A stretch of DNA of 64,000 bases from Pseudaquabacterium terrae. Lineage in GTDB: Bacteria; Pseudomonadota; Gammaproteobacteria; Burkholderiales; Burkholderiaceae_C. The notes below the pieces were generated by a model. The model was not told where the DNA came from. It did no database searches and saw only the letters and a program-made list of their open reading frames with translations. The stretch spans positions 434,001-498,000 of the forward strand of contig NZ_JABRWJ010000003.1 in the NCBI RefSeq assembly GCF_013266755.1, read 5' to 3'. Positions 63,083 to 64,000 of this stretch are shown piece after piece (within the stretch, counting starts at the first letter, position 1; every line of letters begins with the position of its first letter). The position numbers and the translations under genes are program-made.

Positions 63083-63810
63083 ACAACGGCCCGCTGCTGC
63101 AAGCCAAGGCGCTGAACGCCTGGTACGGCGCCGCGCACATCCTGTTCGACGTCGACCTGGAGGTGCGCCGCGGCGAGGTCGTCGCGCTGATGGGCCGCAA
63201 TGGTGCCGGCAAGTCGACGACGCTGAAAGCGCTGATGGGCCTGCTCGAGCGCCAGCGCGGCAGCATCCATTTCCTGGGGCGCGACATCACGGGCGCAGAG
63301 CCGCACCAGATCGCGCGTCTGGGGCTGGGCTACGTGCCCGAAGACCGCCGCATCTTCAGCGACTTGACCGTCACTGAAAACCTCGAGGTCGGCCGTCAGC
63401 CGCCGCGCCACTGGTCCGACGGCAGCGCCGCGCCGTGCTGGACACCGGAGCGCCTGTTCAAGCTCTTCCCCAACTTGGGCGAGATGCCCGACCGCCCCGG
63501 CGGCCGCATGAGCGGCGGCGAGCAGCAGATGCTGACGGTCGCGCGCACGCTGATGGGCAACCCCTACCTGGTGCTGCTCGACGAGCCTTCCGAAGGCGTC
63601 GCGCCGGTGATCGTCGAGCAGATGGCGCAGATGATCGTCGAGCTGAAGAGCCAGGGCGTCAGCATCCTGCTGTCCGAGCAGAACATGCACTTCGCCGAGC
63701 TGGTCTCCGACCGCGCCTACGTGCTGGAGAAGGGCCAGATCCGCTACCAGGCGACGATGGCCGAGCTGGCGCGCAACGAGGACGTGCGCCGCGCTTACCT
63801 CAGTGTCTAG
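63079..63810 (+). CDS. livF: LIV-type ABC transporter ATP-binding protein LivF
   Basis: A 243-residue ATPase with Walker A GRNGAGKST, signature MSGGEQQMLTVART, Walker B LLDEPSEGVAP and the LivF-type ending ARNEDVRRAYLSV. It ends in TAG immediately before the ATG of the molybdenum-hydroxylase subunit gene (no gap), tying the transporter to the catabolic enzymes in one transcript. Confidence 0.9.
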   Translation: MNNGPLLQAKALNAWYGAAHILFDVDLEVRRGEVVALMGRNGAGKSTTLKALMGLLERQRGSIHFLGRDITGAEPHQIARLGLGYVPEDRRIFSDLTVTENLEVGRQPPRHWSDGSAAPCWTPERLFKLFPNLGEMPDRPGGRMSGGEQQMLTVARTLMGNPYLVLLDEPSEGVAPVIVEQMAQMIVELKSQGVSILLSEQNMHFAELVSDRAYVLEKGQIRYQATMAELARNEDVRRAYLSV

Positions 63811-64000
63811 ATGCTGACGCTCGAAGTGAACGGCCAGGCGCACGCACTGTCCGTGCCAGCGGAAGCATCGCTGCTGCAGGTGCTGCGCAACGACCTGCAG
63901 CTCAACGGTCCGAAGTACGGCTGCGGGCTCGGCGAATGCGGCGCCTGCCTGGTGCTGATCGACGGCACGCCGGCGCGCAGCTGCGTGATCCCGGTGGGCG
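63811..64000 (+). CDS. 2Fe-2S subunit of a xanthine dehydrogenase-family hydroxylase (3' end outside window)
   Basis: The first 63 codons. MLTLEVNGQAHALSVPAE is followed by LLQVLRNDLQLNGPKYGCGLGECGACLVLIDG and SCVIPVG, the plant-ferredoxin-like cluster (C-x4-C-x2-C then C) of the small subunit of molybdenum hydroxylases such as nicotinate dehydrogenase and isoquinoline 1-oxidoreductase. It is the next gene after the transporter and would accept electrons from ring hydroxylation of an N-heterocycle. The molybdenum subunits should follow beyond 64000. Confidence 0.9.
   Translation, partial: MLTLEVNGQAHALSVPAEASLLQVLRNDLQLNGPKYGCGLGECGACLVLIDGTPARSCVIPVG

Overview
The window is high-GC, densely coded chromosomal DNA of a Gram-negative bacterium. 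It carries a tolB-pal-cpoB block, an outer-membrane porin ending in Phe, a tripartite-tricarboxylate-type binding protein, many LysR regulators and several ATP-driven branched-chain/aromatic (LIV-type) importers. Together these point to a betaproteobacterium of the order Burkholderiales. No phage, IS element, rRNA or CRISPR array was seen. This was read by eye; family assignments rest on recognised motifs and no database search was run.

Region A (1-16.6 kb) looks like an acquired or rearranged segment. It lies between two diverged ~85-bp copies of the 3' end of an aldehyde dehydrogenase gene (48-132 and 16520-16605). Just inside the left copy are truncated pieces of a LysR regulator, a peptide-type ABC binding protein and an FAD oxidase. 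The intact genes are amine/amino-acid catabolic: a minus-strand operon (aldehyde dehydrogenase, two DAO-family oxidases including a DadA homologue, GNAT); a divergent plus-strand operon (Asp/Glu racemase-like, OtnK-like kinase, an OtnC-like protein lacking key residues, a three-subunit HcnABC/opine-oxidase-like dehydrogenase); and a minus-strand operon (HAD, hydroxylysine-kinase-like kinase, PLP phospho-lyase/aminotransferase, Lrp regulator). The right junction supplies the stop codon of a cupin gene.

Region B (16.6-26.7 kb) is one long minus-strand operon: LIV-type transporter (LivM and LivG fused), MetE-like protein, intradiol dioxygenase, citryl-CoA-lyase-like protein and acyl-CoA ligase. 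A divergent LysR gene faces it across a perfect palindrome. Region C (26.8-41 kb) is mostly core: two tRNA-Lys, tcdA, a YeeE/YedE transporter, cpoB-pal-tolB (without tolQRA next door), esterases, a MarR-GNAT fusion, YchJ, a BNR/MoaD pair, rarD, a rubrerythrin/Fe-S/DUF3501 group and tRNA-Ala.

Region D (40.2-48 kb) is a carboxylic-acid operon: PrpF-like isomerase joined in frame to a TctC-type binding protein, MaoC-like dehydratase, class III CoA transferase and adenylosuccinate-lyase-like enzyme, with a divergent LysR and a porin. Region E (48-54.5 kb) holds a small protein resembling ExoY/edema-factor-type nucleotidyl cyclases, a hybrid histidine kinase with a plant-ethylene-receptor-like sensor domain and its response regulator, and a GGDEF-EAL protein.

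Region F (54.6-64 kb) is the strongest candidate for an undescribed system. A TetR-controlled divergent cluster contains an enamidase-like amidohydrolase, a 6-hydroxynicotinate-reductase-like Fe-S protein, an ApbE-related UPF0280 protein, two tandem DUF1185 proteins, a second LIV transporter (LivH and LivM fused) and, running off the end, the 2Fe-2S subunit of a molybdenum hydroxylase. The set suggests uptake, hydroxylation, ring reduction and hydrolytic opening of an N-heterocycle.
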